In this document: positions 1 through 12,149 of the stretch, piece after piece | Position numbering within the stretch: the stretch's first letter is position 1 | Layout of the letters: each line of letters opens with the position of its first letter | Assembly (NCBI GenBank): GCA_018398585.1 | Contig: JAGTTD010000015.1 | Coordinates: 23,827,478 to 23,891,477, forward strand | Source: Simmondsia chinensis | Taxonomy: Eukaryota > Streptophyta > Magnoliopsida > Caryophyllales > Simmondsiaceae | Length of the DNA: 64,000 bases | Direction: 5' to 3' | The notes under the pieces: model-generated | Database searches by the model: none | Told to the model about the DNA's origin: nothing | What the model saw: only the letters and a program-made list of their open reading frames with translations | Made by a program: the position numbers and the translations under genes

Positions 1-821
1 AGAGTAGCACAAATTAGCATAGCTAAGATTAACGTAGAACTTGCTGTACTTGCTTCATCAGTAATACAGTTTCTCAGGTTTTAGGTATGAACTTCTAGTT
101 TTAATATGTTCCCAAATTTCGACAAGTTGAGAATTGAGGCTTTAGTCTATGGCTTTTACAGGCAAGGCTTGACCTTGATTATATTGGTCTTAACACTACT
201 GTCATTGCTTAATAAGTCAGGTCAACATAGGTTCGCGCCATTGTTTAAGGCTTTGGTGGCTAAGGCTTGACCTTGATTATGTTGGTCCTAATGCAGTGAC
301 CTGAATATGGTCTGCTCCACCTTAATCTTGTCAGACCTTTGCTCATTTGAGTTATTATAAGTCAAGGGTGCCAGGCTTAAAAAGCTGACTGACTCAGGCT
401 TGTAAGCGGACTGCTGAGCTGTTGGGTTTGTCTCCACGACAATTCCTGGCTTTTTAGTGTACATGAAAAGGTGTCTGTGGGACTTGCTTCGTCACTGCAA
501 TTTCCACTCAAGTTAGGTTTATATCCTTTTATTTTCTGTCAACATATATATATATAATCCACAAATGTACTAAACAAAAGTCTTCTTAATTGAAGTGTGA
601 ATAGAACTCACGATGTAACTGAAGTTAGATATACCAACATACCAAACCCTTTTCTCCCAAAATGGTGAGTGTTTGAGGTCAAAGACATGGGGCTCGTAAT
701 TGGGCTCACTCCCTAGTCAGTGTGAGTGGCTTTTGCACATTTGTTTTGTTTAACATTTTAAGGCAACCACATTACACTTAACTGCAAACAAAATAAAGCA
801 AACAAAATAAAACCAACAAAT
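1..821. other. Unassigned left flank
   Basis: No coding region or element end was recognised here. The stretch holds a short direct repeat (164-193 and 262-291) and a small TA microsatellite near 546-556. It ends where homology to the LTR of the neighbouring minus-strand Copia element begins abruptly at about 822, so it may be sequence brought next to that LTR by a deletion. Confidence 0.4.
164..291. repeat. Short dispersed direct repeat, two 30-bp copies
   Basis: Two near-identical 30-bp units occupy 164-193 and 262-291, both starting AAGGCTTGACCTTGATTAT. They differ at a couple of positions and are 98 bp apart. No function is apparent. Confidence 0.5.
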
Positions 822-1459
822 ACTTTGGCTAGAGATTTTAGAATCTATTTGTATATTTGTGAATCAACGAAGGGGATATCTTTATCTTGTTAGAGGCTGT
901 AGATTCCATGTAAAACAACTATTCCAACCGCACTTCATGCCTTTACCCAATGTACATAAGATTCAAGTCAACGCATTTTGATTAATCCTTTCGCACATCA
1001 AAGCAATGAACAATCCATGAAAGAGTTCAGACTGTTTCCTAGATTTAGAGTTGTCTTATAGAATTAATAATTTCTGATAGCAGTTTAAGAAACAAATAAT
1101 TTAGGTGGTCCTACTTAGTGTTCCAATCTTATTTACAATACCAATATAATACTTTTGGATCCCTATCCACATGCCTAAGACAAGTCATCAAAAGTTTCAT
1201 ATTATAGTCTTGTCAGACAAGTTGTCCAAACTTATCACTGGCTACGAACATTCTTTGACAACATATCATTAGTTTGATCTAAGTTTGTATGTGGCTCAAT
1301 CTCATAGACTACTTAAACCAAACCTAACATGTCATCTTGGACCGCGTCCATCTCATGGAACGTTTTAGAAAACAATAATATGCATGATTGACTCGTAAAA
1401 ATATAATCGGATAATAAATAAATAAAGCTAATCGGTTTTCCATGACACCAATTCCACCA
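822..1459 (-). repeat. Element B 3' LTR, truncated
   Basis: About 635 bp align by eye with 15190-15862, sharing landmarks such as the ACTTTGGC block near 822/15195 and the CTAATCGG block near 1430/15832. Homology stops abruptly at about 822, so roughly 1.2 kb of the LTR is missing. The purine-rich minus-strand tract just outside it (AAGTGGTAGT, 1461-1470) matches the polypurine tract expected next to a 3' LTR. Confidence 0.7.
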
Positions 1460-1599
1460 AACTACCACTTGTCCTTAAACCCAATTAGCCCTACATTGCA
1501 TAACTAATCCCCTAGGAATCTGTCAACTCTTTGACTATAAATTTTAACCAATACCATTTTTTCACTGCCTCATTCTTTTGATCACATGCTTTAATGTTT

Positions 1600-3100
1600 T
1601 AAGAACCGTCTGTATCAACTAGTCTGCTCAACAACTCCATAGCTGTCAAGTATCCGACTTCCATAGTGAACGCTTCACCATTTAGTGACTCCTACTGTAA
1701 GGGTAAATAGGAATTCTGATGTCTTTCTAAATTCCCTTTTAAAACAAGCGACCCATTGTAAACTCAATATCCTCTCTTAGAATCTCGCTAAAGCTTAACC
1801 ATAAGAACATATTGTGCTTATCTAGGTTCTCTAATTTTTAAACTAATTGGACAACGAACTCTTAACAGCTCATAACAATTCTACATCATTCTTAATTAGT
1901 AGAATGTCATCTATATACAACACTTAGGAAGTTATGTCACTCGCACACTAATGGTTCACTAACCATTGACTCAAATTCCTAGGACTTGATTAACCGTCAT
2001 CGAATCTACTATTTAATGAACAAGAATCTTATTTAAGTCTACAAATAGACTTGCTCAGTTTGCATACTATATGCTCATGACTCTTGGTAACAAACTTGTC
2101 TGGTTGTATCATATACATAACCTTTTCAAGATGGCCATTCAAAAAATAACGTCTTGACTTCCATCTTCCGTATCTAATCATATGAAATACAATGGATGAA
2201 AGTATCCTTATAGACTTAAGGATAACATTTGGCTAGACGGTCTCAATAAAGACGATTCCTTCCTTTAGGGTATAACCCACTGCCATCAATCTAGCCTTGA
2301 AGGTCTCTACCTTCTCTTCTAATGAACTCTTTGTATTTGTAGATCTGTTCGGGATTCAATCTAATGAACTTAATGTCTTTCGACGCCTCTACAAGTTCCC
2401 AGACTTGGTTAAAATACAACTACTCTAACTTGGCTTTTGTCGCCCTGACGCATTGGTCTACATCTTTATACTTAAGAGCTTCATTATAGTTTAAAGGATC
2501 AGAGTTATCATCCTACTCAAATGTTTGGGTTAAAGATATGAATCCATCAAGTGTCCTGACAATCCTCCCACTACACCAATGCTTTTATGTACTTAGTGTG
2601 ACAATAACCTGGTTGAAGATATATCTAATATATCATCTACGCTAGAAGTTGTATCAAGCTGTAGAGACACAGTTCTCGTACTGTCAATCTATCTAACGCA
2701 AGCTATTTGTTGTACTTTTAGAACACTTTTTAAAACCTCTTACATAAGAAAGCTTTTGATATGCAGATGTGACTCATCATGTGAATTTTACCATATTCAA
2801 TAACACATTATTGATCCCTTCTACAACTCTTTGTAGTAAGAAAAAAATAAGAATTCTCTTGAAATTTTCTACCTCAATCTAATCTAAGTGACTTGATATA
2901 ATTACCTAATTGATCCGAATATTAGGCTTTAATTCTTTGTACTTTTTAAAGCATTCAAGAATTAAGTCCTCATAGGTATATCCATATATCAACTTACTGA
3001 GTAGTCATTCATAAACATTTTACAGAATACTATTTGCTTCCACTCGTTTGAACTTTTAGCAGTCCATAAACATATTATGAACAAGTCTTATCAGCTTAGT
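1600..3100 (-). pseudogene. Element B pol remnant: Copia integrase and reverse transcriptase
   Basis: Minus-strand translation gives an integrase-like stretch near 3030-2850 (FMNDYS, then YMDIPMRT and FKKYKEL after small shifts). An RT stretch at about 2190-2076 reads MEVKTLFLNGHLEESIYM, followed by a YIDD catalytic box at 1906-1917. The order INT then RT is that of Copia. Stops and frame breaks occur throughout, and the interval between YIDD and the LTR is too short for a full RNase H. It is a dead copy. Confidence 0.75.
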
Positions 3101-3854
3101 GAATCTATTGCCTTTACCTTTAAAGGCTCCTTCAGTCACCATTTATTCAAACATGATTCCCATACCAATTATTATTTTAGTACTTAATGATCAAATACGA
3201 CATATCAAACCAGTTTTTGAATCATACTAGATTAATGTGACCTAAGAATAAGTACCACTTAAAAGTTATGTGACTTCAGGAAATTCTTCTTTCATATGGT
3301 TACACAGCCTAGCTTGTATTACACTAATAAATCACCATTAACGTAGTTTTTGATTAAAACAAGTCAACTATCTACCAATGTATCTTTTAAGTAAACATTT
3401 TATTTACATAACTGTTAGTCTATTTTTCAGAAAAATAACTGAAAGACTATTTGAAAAAATATAGTGGGTTGAAATCAAATTTCTAAAGCACATTAAGATA
3501 GTTATTCAAATTCAGAACCACATTCCCTGACTTATGCTACTATCTCTTAGTGTTCTTATTGAAAACCTATCCACCAGAACACTAGTGAACCACCTACTAG
3601 TCATAACTAGAGGAGACATGATATCATATACCTTGTCATGATGGCTTTTGGTCTTGGCATAGTATCTAAGTACCTAGGTAATTCCTTATAAATTTCAGTG
3701 CTATTATAAATGAGACAAAATTATGTTGACTCATGTTTTATTTTACATTCTAGAGGTTCCTAATTCCCGAGATAGATGTTTATACTAAATACTCTTTCCT
3801 TAGTTCTCATGACACCTTTTCCCAAACTGTTCTTTCATCCATTTAGACAGCGAG

Positions 3855-5296
3855 TGTTGTCCCTAAAGCCACTTAAATTATAATTTTGATGATAACAACC
3901 ATTTAGTGAGTCATAGTGTTTAAATTGTTCTTATCTTATTTCTAAGTGACTCATAAGACAGCTAGGAAAATCAAGGTTAATCATGTTGATACGAAGCTTT
4001 TTAAGATGATGAATCAAGAGGAAAAGAGATCAAAATTGAAGAGAGGGATTCATCCAAATTGAAGAGAACGTGATCCTAGTCCAAGCGCCTTAAAGTTATT
4101 TATTTTTATTGTCTAGGACTTAGGATCGAGATATATCAATTGAGTCCTGATATGTGATAACAAAAATATTTTTGAAAATAGATTTTCAATTTTTATTTGA
4201 AAAATACTCAAGTTAAAATTAAACCAATCTAGCTTGTCAATTAAAATATTTTTTCAAGATTGGTATTTTAAAAAAGCATGACCCAATCAATTAAGATAAA
4301 ATTTAAATGGGTGATAATTTAGCTTGATTTAATCAATCAATCATGATCAAGGTAAACTAGGAAATTAATTCAAAAATTAAGCTAGGATGAAAATTAATTA
4401 ATCAATCAATTTATGGCAATCATCCTGCCAATCAAGCTAATTGATCAAAAACGTGTAAATCCATCTAAGCAGGCTGAGAGATGACACAGGACGCACAAGC
4501 TTACATTCGCCACCGAGAGTTGTTGTGTGTCAACACACAGGGGCTGTGTGTCGACACACAGACCAAAAAAGCTCAAAACGGCTATTTTTGACATGATTTC
4601 TTCCCTAATCTTTTTTCCAACCTTTTGAACATCTCCTTGGCCCTCATTTTCCTATAAATAGGATTTGAATGCTTTGGTTCAAACCATCCAACACTCTCTA
4701 AGCATTCTTTGATAAAATTTCTCTTACATTCTTGCGCTTTAACGGTTTGATTTTAAGTGTTGTTTAAAGTTTTTATTTGAGCATCACTTGTTATCTTATT
4801 GTTGATCATTGAGCTTAATTGGCATATCCTTAGCTTTGGCTAAGCTTAATCAAGTGTCAATTCAGTCTTGAAAGAGTGAAGACTTTAAGTGCTTTAATTC
4901 TTCTATTGCTTTATTCTAATTTGTTTCATTATAAAGGTTGGATCCTTGGCCTACGGTTATAAAAGGATCGGTTGTAAAAGGTTGGACTTGAGCGTACATA
5001 CAAAAAGGCTGGTTGTAAAGGTTAGATCCTGAGCTTGTTTTTAAACAGGATCAACAAGTTTAGTTAAAGGTTTAAGTGACGAAGAGTAGTCACTTGAGAA
5101 GTGGACTAGCTTCCGGTTTGGAAGTGAACCACTATAAAAATCTTTGTGCATCCCTTTTATTCTTGTCTTTATCTTTTTTATTTCGTATTTATTGTTTAAC
5201 TTTTAATTAAATCTTTGGTTCATAAATTTTAAAATTTTCATTTATCACTAAAGAACCGAATTTACCCCCCCTCTTATGTTTCTCTTTTGACCTTCA
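3855..5296 (+). repeat. Element A 5' LTR
   Basis: About 1.44-kb LTR starting TGTTGTCCC and ending CTTCA before the primer site. It carries a TATAAATA box at 4653-4660 and, upstream of it, imperfect and perfect palindromic modules around 4521-4561 (an 18-bp perfect palindrome at 4544-4561). It aligns along its whole length with 10078-11542 and with 32133-33621. Confidence 0.85.
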
Positions 5297-5312
5297 ATTG
5301 GTATCAGAACTA
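5297..5312 (+). promoter_or_regulatory. Element A primer-binding site
   Basis: ATTGGTATCAGAACTA follows the LTR directly. It matches the TGGTATCAGAGC complement of initiator Met tRNA with one change. Confidence 0.8.
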
Positions 5313-5354
5313 GTACTCTTATTTTTTTGGTCTAACAACCTTAAAGTGATCCTT

Positions 5355-6460
5355 ATGGCAACCTTTGCACCTATTTTGGTCGAGGGTCAATCAACCGAGA
5401 AGCCTCCACTTTTTTTTACAGTAAAACCATTTTTGATTGGAAACTTAGGATGAGGCGTTTTTTTACTAATATTGATTTTGACTTGTGGCTAATCACGAAT
5501 AATGGCGATTTTGTTCTTTCAATGAATAAAGGAGATGCAATTCTTGATAAATTTAAAAATGAGCTTATATTTAACAAGACAAAACAAAGCTTAGAAAAAT
5601 GCTAAAGCTCACTTCCAATTGTTATGTGCTATTACTCCTAATGTGTTTAATCATGTCAAAAGTTGCAAGACCGCAAAGGAGATTTGGGACAAACTAGAAG
5701 CCATATTTGGAAGAGAGTCCAATGAAGAATCCCCTCAAACAAGTGAAGACGAGCACGTGGATTCGTGTCTCATGGCCATCAAATCCGAAGAAGAAGAAGA
5801 ACTTGAAGAACAAATGAGTTATCTTATAATGAGCTCATGGATAGTTTTCATGAATTATATAATGCATTTGAAAAATTGAGAAACAAGTATTCTTTATAGA
5901 AAAATGAGTTACAAAAGGAATCAAAACAATGTTTAGTGTTTAGGCTTGAAAATGAATCTTTGAAAGCAAAACTAGAGTCATTAAATGATCAAGTTGAAAC
6001 ATTGATAAATGAGACGCAATTCTTAGAAAAAAGGCTCATTTCAAACGAGTGTAAAAATGAAGAATCTAAGGAAGGTGAATTATTGGTTAAAGAGAATGAG
6101 TCTTTGAAAGAACAAGTGGAAGAACTCTAAAAAATTTTAAGTAAGTTTCTCAAGGGGGAAGAAACTCTTGAAGAAATACTCTCTTCTCAAAGACCCACTT
6201 ATAATAAAGAGAGAATTGGGCTATAATGGAAATGTTCAAAAGAAAAAATTGAATGAACTTTTTATCAAAGCCTCCTCACCACCAATAAACTCCATAAGAT
6301 GTCATTGTTGTGGTGATCATAGGCATATTGTGCATCAATGTCCAATTAAAAAGAATTTGAGAAAAATCAAGATAGTTTGGATTCCAAAGGGATCTCGACC
6401 TCCAAATGTCAAGACTAACAATGAAGGACTGAAGAAAATTTGGATACCAAAAATTCGTTA
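5355..6460 (+). pseudogene. Element A gag remnant (SIRE-type)
   Basis: Starts with an ATG (MATFAPILVEGQ...) as in SIRE gag and shows FNHVKSCKTAKEIWDKLEAI, a coiled-coil-rich acidic middle (about 5936-6130), and an intact CCHC zinc knuckle CX2CX4HX4C at 6300-6341. Frames change several times between these blocks, so no Gag protein can be made. Compared with element C, the central helical gag domain after IWDKLE is largely deleted. Confidence 0.75.
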
Positions 6461-6479
6461 AATTGTATAGGTGTGCTTG

Positions 6480-7450
6480 AATATTGACAACAAAAATCAC
6501 AAGTAGTGCTTTGGTAGTAGTTTCACAAGTCATATGACCGGAGATGAATGCAAGTCTACTTTTATCAAACCAAGGAAAAGGGAAAATCTCACTGTCAACA
6601 AGAAGAATAGAAAATAACTCTTCTCCTTGCATATATGATGGTTTACTTGTTGATAGTCTTATGCATAATTTTCTTAACATTAGTCTACTACGTGAGAGAG
6701 TTTATTGTGTGCAATCTTGAGTCATTTAAATACATAGTGGCGCATGCTTAAATGAATGAATTATTACTTGATCAATTAGATGTGATCTTGAATGTATGAA
6801 CTTTGTGAAATGTTCTAGTGTCTCAAATGAAAATGATCATTGGATTTGAAATAGAAGGTCTGAACATGATAGTATGGAATTAATTTCAAAACTTTTGAAA
6901 AATGATCTTACTTGATGACCACCAAAGCTTAATTCGAAAAGGATCATATTCGTGATGCACTTCAATATGAAAAATAAACAAGATCTTCATTCAAACCCAA
7001 TGATGTAGTTTCTATCACAGGGCATCTAGAACTTTTGCATATAGACGTGTTTGATCCTACTAAACATTTGGGACATTGTGAAAAACTTATGGACTTGTAA
7101 TTGTTGATGATTACTCTCATTTTGCTTGGTGCTTACTCGCTTCTCATAAGAGTGAAACCTTTGATAAAATTGAAAAAGTTTTACAAACAAGTGCAAAATG
7201 AAGAATATTTGAAAAATATTTCAATTAAAAGTGATTGTGGAAGGGAATTTGGAAAAAAAAGCAATTTTGATAAATATTGTGATTAAATTGGAATCCACCA
7301 TAGTTTTCGACTCCTGAAACTCCTCGATAAAGCGAAATGGTTAAAAATATTAAATAAAATTTGGAACTCTTGAACAAATGGCAAGAATATTGATTTGTAA
7401 AAACAATTTGCAAAATTCTTTTTGGGCTGAAGCCGTTAACACCACTTGTT
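6480..7450 (+). pseudogene. Element A protease and integrase remnant
   Basis: A degraded protease block near 6490-6700 keeps the equivalent of SHMTGDE and ends NFLNISLLRERV. The GAG-pre-integrase block lies near 6840-6960 and the integrase core near 7020-7300 (FDPTKHLG, VVDDYSHFAW, then SDCGREFGKKSNFDKYCD). The residues that would form the catalytic DDE are scattered over different frames. Confidence 0.65.
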
Positions 7451-7599
7451 ATATTTAAAATAAGGCTTTAATAAAGCTAATTTTGAAGAAAAGACCTTAT
7501 GAACTTTAACAAAATAAGAAAACCAAATATTGCATACTTAATTTGGGCATAAATGCTTTATCCATGACTATGGTAAAACTAATCTTGGAAAATTTGATC

Positions 7600-8600
7600 C
7601 CAGAATGGAGGAAGGTATATTCATTGGATATTTTCTTACTTGCAAAGCATATAGAGTTTATAACAAATGGTCAATGGTAGTAGAAGAGTCTATACTTGTC
7701 ATATTTATTGAAACTAACTACTTGTCCTCTAGAATTTCTTGCGATGATGATGATATAGTGATCAAACTAACAAATATCACACCCTCATCCGAGGAGCAAG
7801 AACTTGCTCAACTTGATCTCCAATGGATGAACCAAAAGGAATAGTCGATAATGTAGAATCAAAAGAAGATTAGAAATTCTTGAAGGATAACCCAACAAGA
7901 TAAATCATCGGCTATCCCTCCCAATATGGTAAGAAATAAGGAAAGGCTAGTAATTAAGAGGTATGACTAAGAAGGTATAGACTATAAGAGACCTTTGCAC
8001 CTAGATTAGAAGTTACTAGACTCTTATGTGCCTTTGCTTCTTTTAAAAATTTTGAACGTTCCCAAATAGATGTGAAAAGTACATGATTGAATGGTTTTAT
8101 TAGAGAAGAGATTTTTATTGAACAACCATCCGGATTTGAGGATGACAAATTTTCCAACCATGTTTTTAAACTCAAAAAAGCTCTCTATGGATTGAAACAA
8201 GCTCCTAGAGCTTGGTATGAGAGATTGAGTTCTTTTTTAGTGTAAAATGGATTTTTAAGAGGGAAGGTTGACACCACATTTTACTCAAACACTCTAGAAA
8301 TGATACTCTCATTGTGCAAATTCATGTTGATAATATAGTGCTTGGTGCTGCTAACCTAACCTATTGTGAAGAATTTGCAAGTCTTATGAGTAGAAAATTT
8401 TAAATGATCATTACGAGAGAAATCAACTACTTCCTTGGAGTGCAAATGAAGCAAAGCAAGGAAGAAATTTTCAGCAAAAAAGCCGAGTACATCAAGAAAA
8501 TACTTAAGAAGTTGGCATGAAAAATTTCAAAAGCGATTTCAACTCCAATGAGCACAACACTCAAGTTATACATGGATGAAAAAGGTAAAAAAGGTCGATC
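7600..8600 (+). pseudogene. Element A reverse transcriptase remnant
   Basis: The pre-RT segment MEEGIFIGYFLTCKAYRVYN starts at 7605. The RT core follows with [20 protein letters not shown] and [20 protein letters not shown] (about 8106-8240). The catalytic box reads HVDN at 8323-8334 instead of YVDD, so a metal-binding aspartate is lost in addition to stops. Confidence 0.75.
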
Positions 8601-8897
8601 AAAAAGCTAAATAGAGGTACGACTCAATCCCTTGCTTACCATTCCATGAATAGACTTGATATCTTGTTTAATGTGTGCTTATGTGGTTGATTTCATACAT
8701 GTCTAAAAAGAATTGCAAAAATGTTCCTTGAAATTTTTTTTTTTTGATGCCTAGTTGGTACTTAGACTTGTTCTATCTAACTGTGATTTCCTAGATCTAG
8801 TTCGATATAGTGATGTGAATTTTACTTGTTTCAAAGTGGACTAGAAATTGAATTGTGGAACTTGTCAATTTTTGGGTCATGCATTAGTGCCATGGCT

Positions 8898-8928
<31 letters not shown>

Positions 8929-9240
8929 GGAGACATTGCTTCATCTTCTATAAATGTCAAATACATTCCTTGTGCAAGTTATTGTGCTAAAATATCTTGG
9001 TTAATGCATGAATTTGATGAATAAGGCATTCATATTGATCATGCTCTTATTAAGTGTGATAATGCTAGTACAATATACTAAACCAAACCTCCTACTCAAC
9101 ACCCTGGGACCAATCATATAGAGGTAGATATTGTATCATTTGTGATCCTGTGCTTAAAGGAGATGTCCTAAAATTTGTGCCCGTAAATGATCAACAACTA
9201 GATAATTTTACTAGGCCTCTACGTGGAACTAACAGATGAT
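8600..9240 (+). pseudogene. Element A RNase H remnant with poly-G interruption
   Basis: Matches the RNase H end of element C (its blocks MCAMKRIFRYL, STAEAEYIAC and TKHIEVRHHFIRD) with many changes. A 30-G run at 8898-8927 stands where element C encodes the SWFSKKQ-equivalent segment. The frame ends near 9240. Confidence 0.65.
8898..8927. repeat. 30-nt poly-G tract
   Basis: Uninterrupted run of 30 G inside the RNase H remnant of element A. It replaces coding sequence that is still present in element C. Confidence 0.9.
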
Positions 9241-9540
9241 ACTAAAAGACGGATTAACATTGTGAAATATATTACTTGTGTTCGTTAATTTCATATACAT
9301 GGTTATATTAAAAATGCCTCTCAAAGATTTAACATGGTGGCGTACAATTGTCCAAGTATTCTTATCCAATCCAATAGATATTAGTGCATGAAAACCGTTT
9401 CTTTAAAGGAAACACCAAAATAGAGTTACCTTCGATCTCTTCAATAGTTGTTTATCTTTGATCAAAGTTGTAAATGTGTTACGAGAAAACTACTTTTACA
9501 TTTTGAACTTCAATGTATAAATCCCCTCCCTTATTGCTTT

Positions 9541-10077
9541 TTATTGATGACAAAGGGGGAGAGAGATTGGTGTAGAGATTGGTATCGTTTATGTCGGTTT
9601 AAACATTGGACAAATCTCTCTTTTTTAAAATATGTGCTATACCATGAACAGAAAGAAATATCAAACACATTGCATTGAATTGGTTTTTTCTATTTTTATT
9701 GATGACAAAGGGGGAGACAAATTGGTGTTTAGTTGATTCATGCTTAATTGTGTCATGCTACAAAGATGATGCTAGGTGTGAGTTAATTGTACATCTAACA
9801 CTCTAGAATGCATCTATCATAACATGAAGTTTGTGTGTGTTTGTGAAATGTTAAACATGATGATGATGTTAACATATTGAATGTATAATTCCTAAAATGC
9901 ATCAACTTAGGGGGAACAATTGAGTTTGAACATTAATCATGATATAAATTGCTCCATGAGTTCATGGTCATGTGTATGCTTTGATAAGTGAATACTTTTA
10001 TGATGAATTCTATACTTCGACTTTCAGATTTCCAAGAGAAAACACTAAATATTTGTCATCATCAAAAAAGGGGAGAT
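9541..10077 (+). promoter_or_regulatory. Element A 3' non-coding region with repeated polypurine tracts
   Basis: The block TTGATGACAAAGGGGGAGA occurs twice (about 9544-9562 and 9700-9718). A third purine tract, AAAAAAGGGGAGAT (10064-10077), lies directly before the 3' LTR. The last is the plus-strand primer position. The first two look like earlier polypurine tracts retained after an internal duplication, which is known for SIRE-type elements. Confidence 0.65.
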
Positions 10078-11542
10078 TGTTGGCCCTAAAGCCACCTATA
10101 TTGTATTTTTGATGATAACAACCATTTAGTGAGTCATAGTGTTTAAATCGTTCTAATCTTGTTCTAAGTGACTCATAAGAAAGCTAGGAAAATCAAGGTT
10201 AATCATGTTGATACGAAGCTTTCTAAGATAATGAATCAACAGGAAAAGAGATCAAAATTGAAAAGAAAAATTGAAGAGAACGTGATCCGAGTCCAAGCGC
10301 CTTAAAGTTATTTATTTTATTGCCTAGGACTTAGAATCGGGATATATCAATTGAGTCCAAGTATGAATATTGATATAAGATGCTCTAACAAAAATATTTT
10401 TGAAATATTTTTGAAAATTGATTTTCAAATTTTATTTGAAAAATATTCAAGTCAAAATTAAACCAATCTAGCTTATCAATTAAAATATTTTCTAAGATTG
10501 GTATTTTGAAAAAGCATGATCAAATCAATTAAGATAAAATTTAAATGGGTGATAATTTAGTTTGATTTAATCAATCAATCATGATCAAGGAAAACTAGGA
10601 AATTAATTCAAAAATTAAGCTAATATGGAAATGAATTAATCAATCAATTTATGGCAAATCATCCCACCAATCAAGCTAATTGATCAAAAACATGTAAATC
10701 CATACAAGCAAGCTGAGTGCCGACACACAGAAGGTATGTGTTGACACACAGGCTTACAGTAGCCATTGAGAGCTGATGTGTGTCAACACACAAGGGCTGT
10801 GTGTCGACACACATACCCAAAAAACTCAAAACTGCTACTTTTTGCTTGATTTCTTTCCTAATCTTTTTTCCAACCTTTTGAACGTCCCCTTGGCCCTCAT
10901 TTGCTTATAAATAGGGCTTGAATGCTTTGTTTCAAATCATCCAACACTCTCTAAGCATTCTTTGATAAAAGTTCTCTTACATTCTTGCGCTTTAACGATT
11001 TGATCTTAAGTTTTTTTTAAGGTTTTTATTTGAGCGTCACTTCGTTCTCTAATTATTGATCATTGAGCTCAATTGGCAATATCCTTAGCTTTGGCTAAGC
11101 TTGATCAAGTGTTAATTCACTCTTGAAAGAGTGAAGAATTTAATTACTTTAATTCGTCCATTACTTTATTCTAATTTATTTAATTATAAAGGTTGGATCC
11201 TTAGCCTACGGTTACAAAAGGATCGGTTGTAAAAGGTTGGTCTTGATCCTACGTACAAAAAGACCGGTTTTAAAGGTTGGATCCTGAGCCTATTTTTAAA
11301 AAGGATCATCAAGCTTCGTTAAAGGCTCAAGTGACAAAGAGTAGTCACTTGAGAAGTGGACTAGCTTCCGGTTTGGAAGTGAACCACTATAAAAATCTTT
11401 GTACATCCGTTTTATTCTTGTCTTTATTTTTTTCATTTCATAGTTATTGTTTAACTTTTAGTTAAATTTTTGGTTCATAAAATTTAAATTTTCATTTATC
11501 AATAAAGACCGTAATTAATCTTAGGTTGTTTTTGAACCTTCA
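10078..11542 (+). repeat. Element A 3' LTR
   Basis: About 1.46 kb, starting TGTTGGCCC and ending CTTCA. It has a TATAAATA box at 10906-10913, and four diverged copies of the GTGTGTCGACACAC-type palindromic module between 10718 and 10814. It is clearly diverged from the 5' LTR, so the element is old. Confidence 0.85.
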
Positions 11543-12149
11543 ACAAGTAATCTCTACTACTCGATGTATCCAATCTAAACCGATTGAAAGACCTTGATAC
11601 GCTAGTCAGGATCATATCTTATTGAGATTGGTTATCAATAAGTGCATTAAGAATTCCAGTTTAATGAAATAAGCCACCATCATATGACATGCTCTTGAAT
11701 TGAACTTTCTTAACGCAATCTAGTGTCTGTCATCTTTCTCATAAGTCGTTCTCATTCTACTAGTTCTCTAACCAAATACTTCTTTCAAATATCCAATCAT
11801 CTCTACTACAGTTAACAATTCAAGTATCTAATACTAGAATAAGTTCAATATCTAATGTCAGAATCTTGCATCCGACTAACTCTTTAGTCTAGTTTAACGT
11901 TCCGAAAGTTCTTTTCAACTTAGTAGATATACTCGTAGCAACCTAGAGAACTCTAAGCATCTCCTAGTGCTCTTCATGTACTAAAACATATCATATCACA
12001 GCGAGCATAACAGAACAGACAAGTAAGACAACTCAATAATGATCGCAATGCAATAGTGTAAGAACCAGTCTGAAATCAAAAACTGTAAAACAATTCATAT
12101 AACATACATGGTTACTTTTCTTACTTTCAGCAAACAATCAAAGTTCGGA

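Larger units (their letters stand above)
3855..11542 (+). mobile_element. Element A: complete but decayed SIRE-type Copia element
   Basis: Plus-strand Copia element with LTRs at 3855-5296 and 10078-11542 (TG...CA ends), a primer site directly after the 5' LTR and a polypurine tract before the 3' LTR. Internal order is gag, protease, integrase, RT, RNase H, then an 840-bp non-coding 3' region, as in the SIRE/Maximus lineage. Flanks GCGAG (3850-3854) and ACAAG (11543-11547) fit a 5-bp target duplication altered by two transitions. All coding frames are broken. It lies inside element B and is the same family as element C at 32 kb. Confidence 0.85.

Noticed and set aside
9448..9678. Envelope-like gene in the 3' region of element A
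   Set aside because: SIRE elements can carry an extra reading frame here, but this frame spans a polypurine-tract repeat and shows no signal peptide or membrane pattern.
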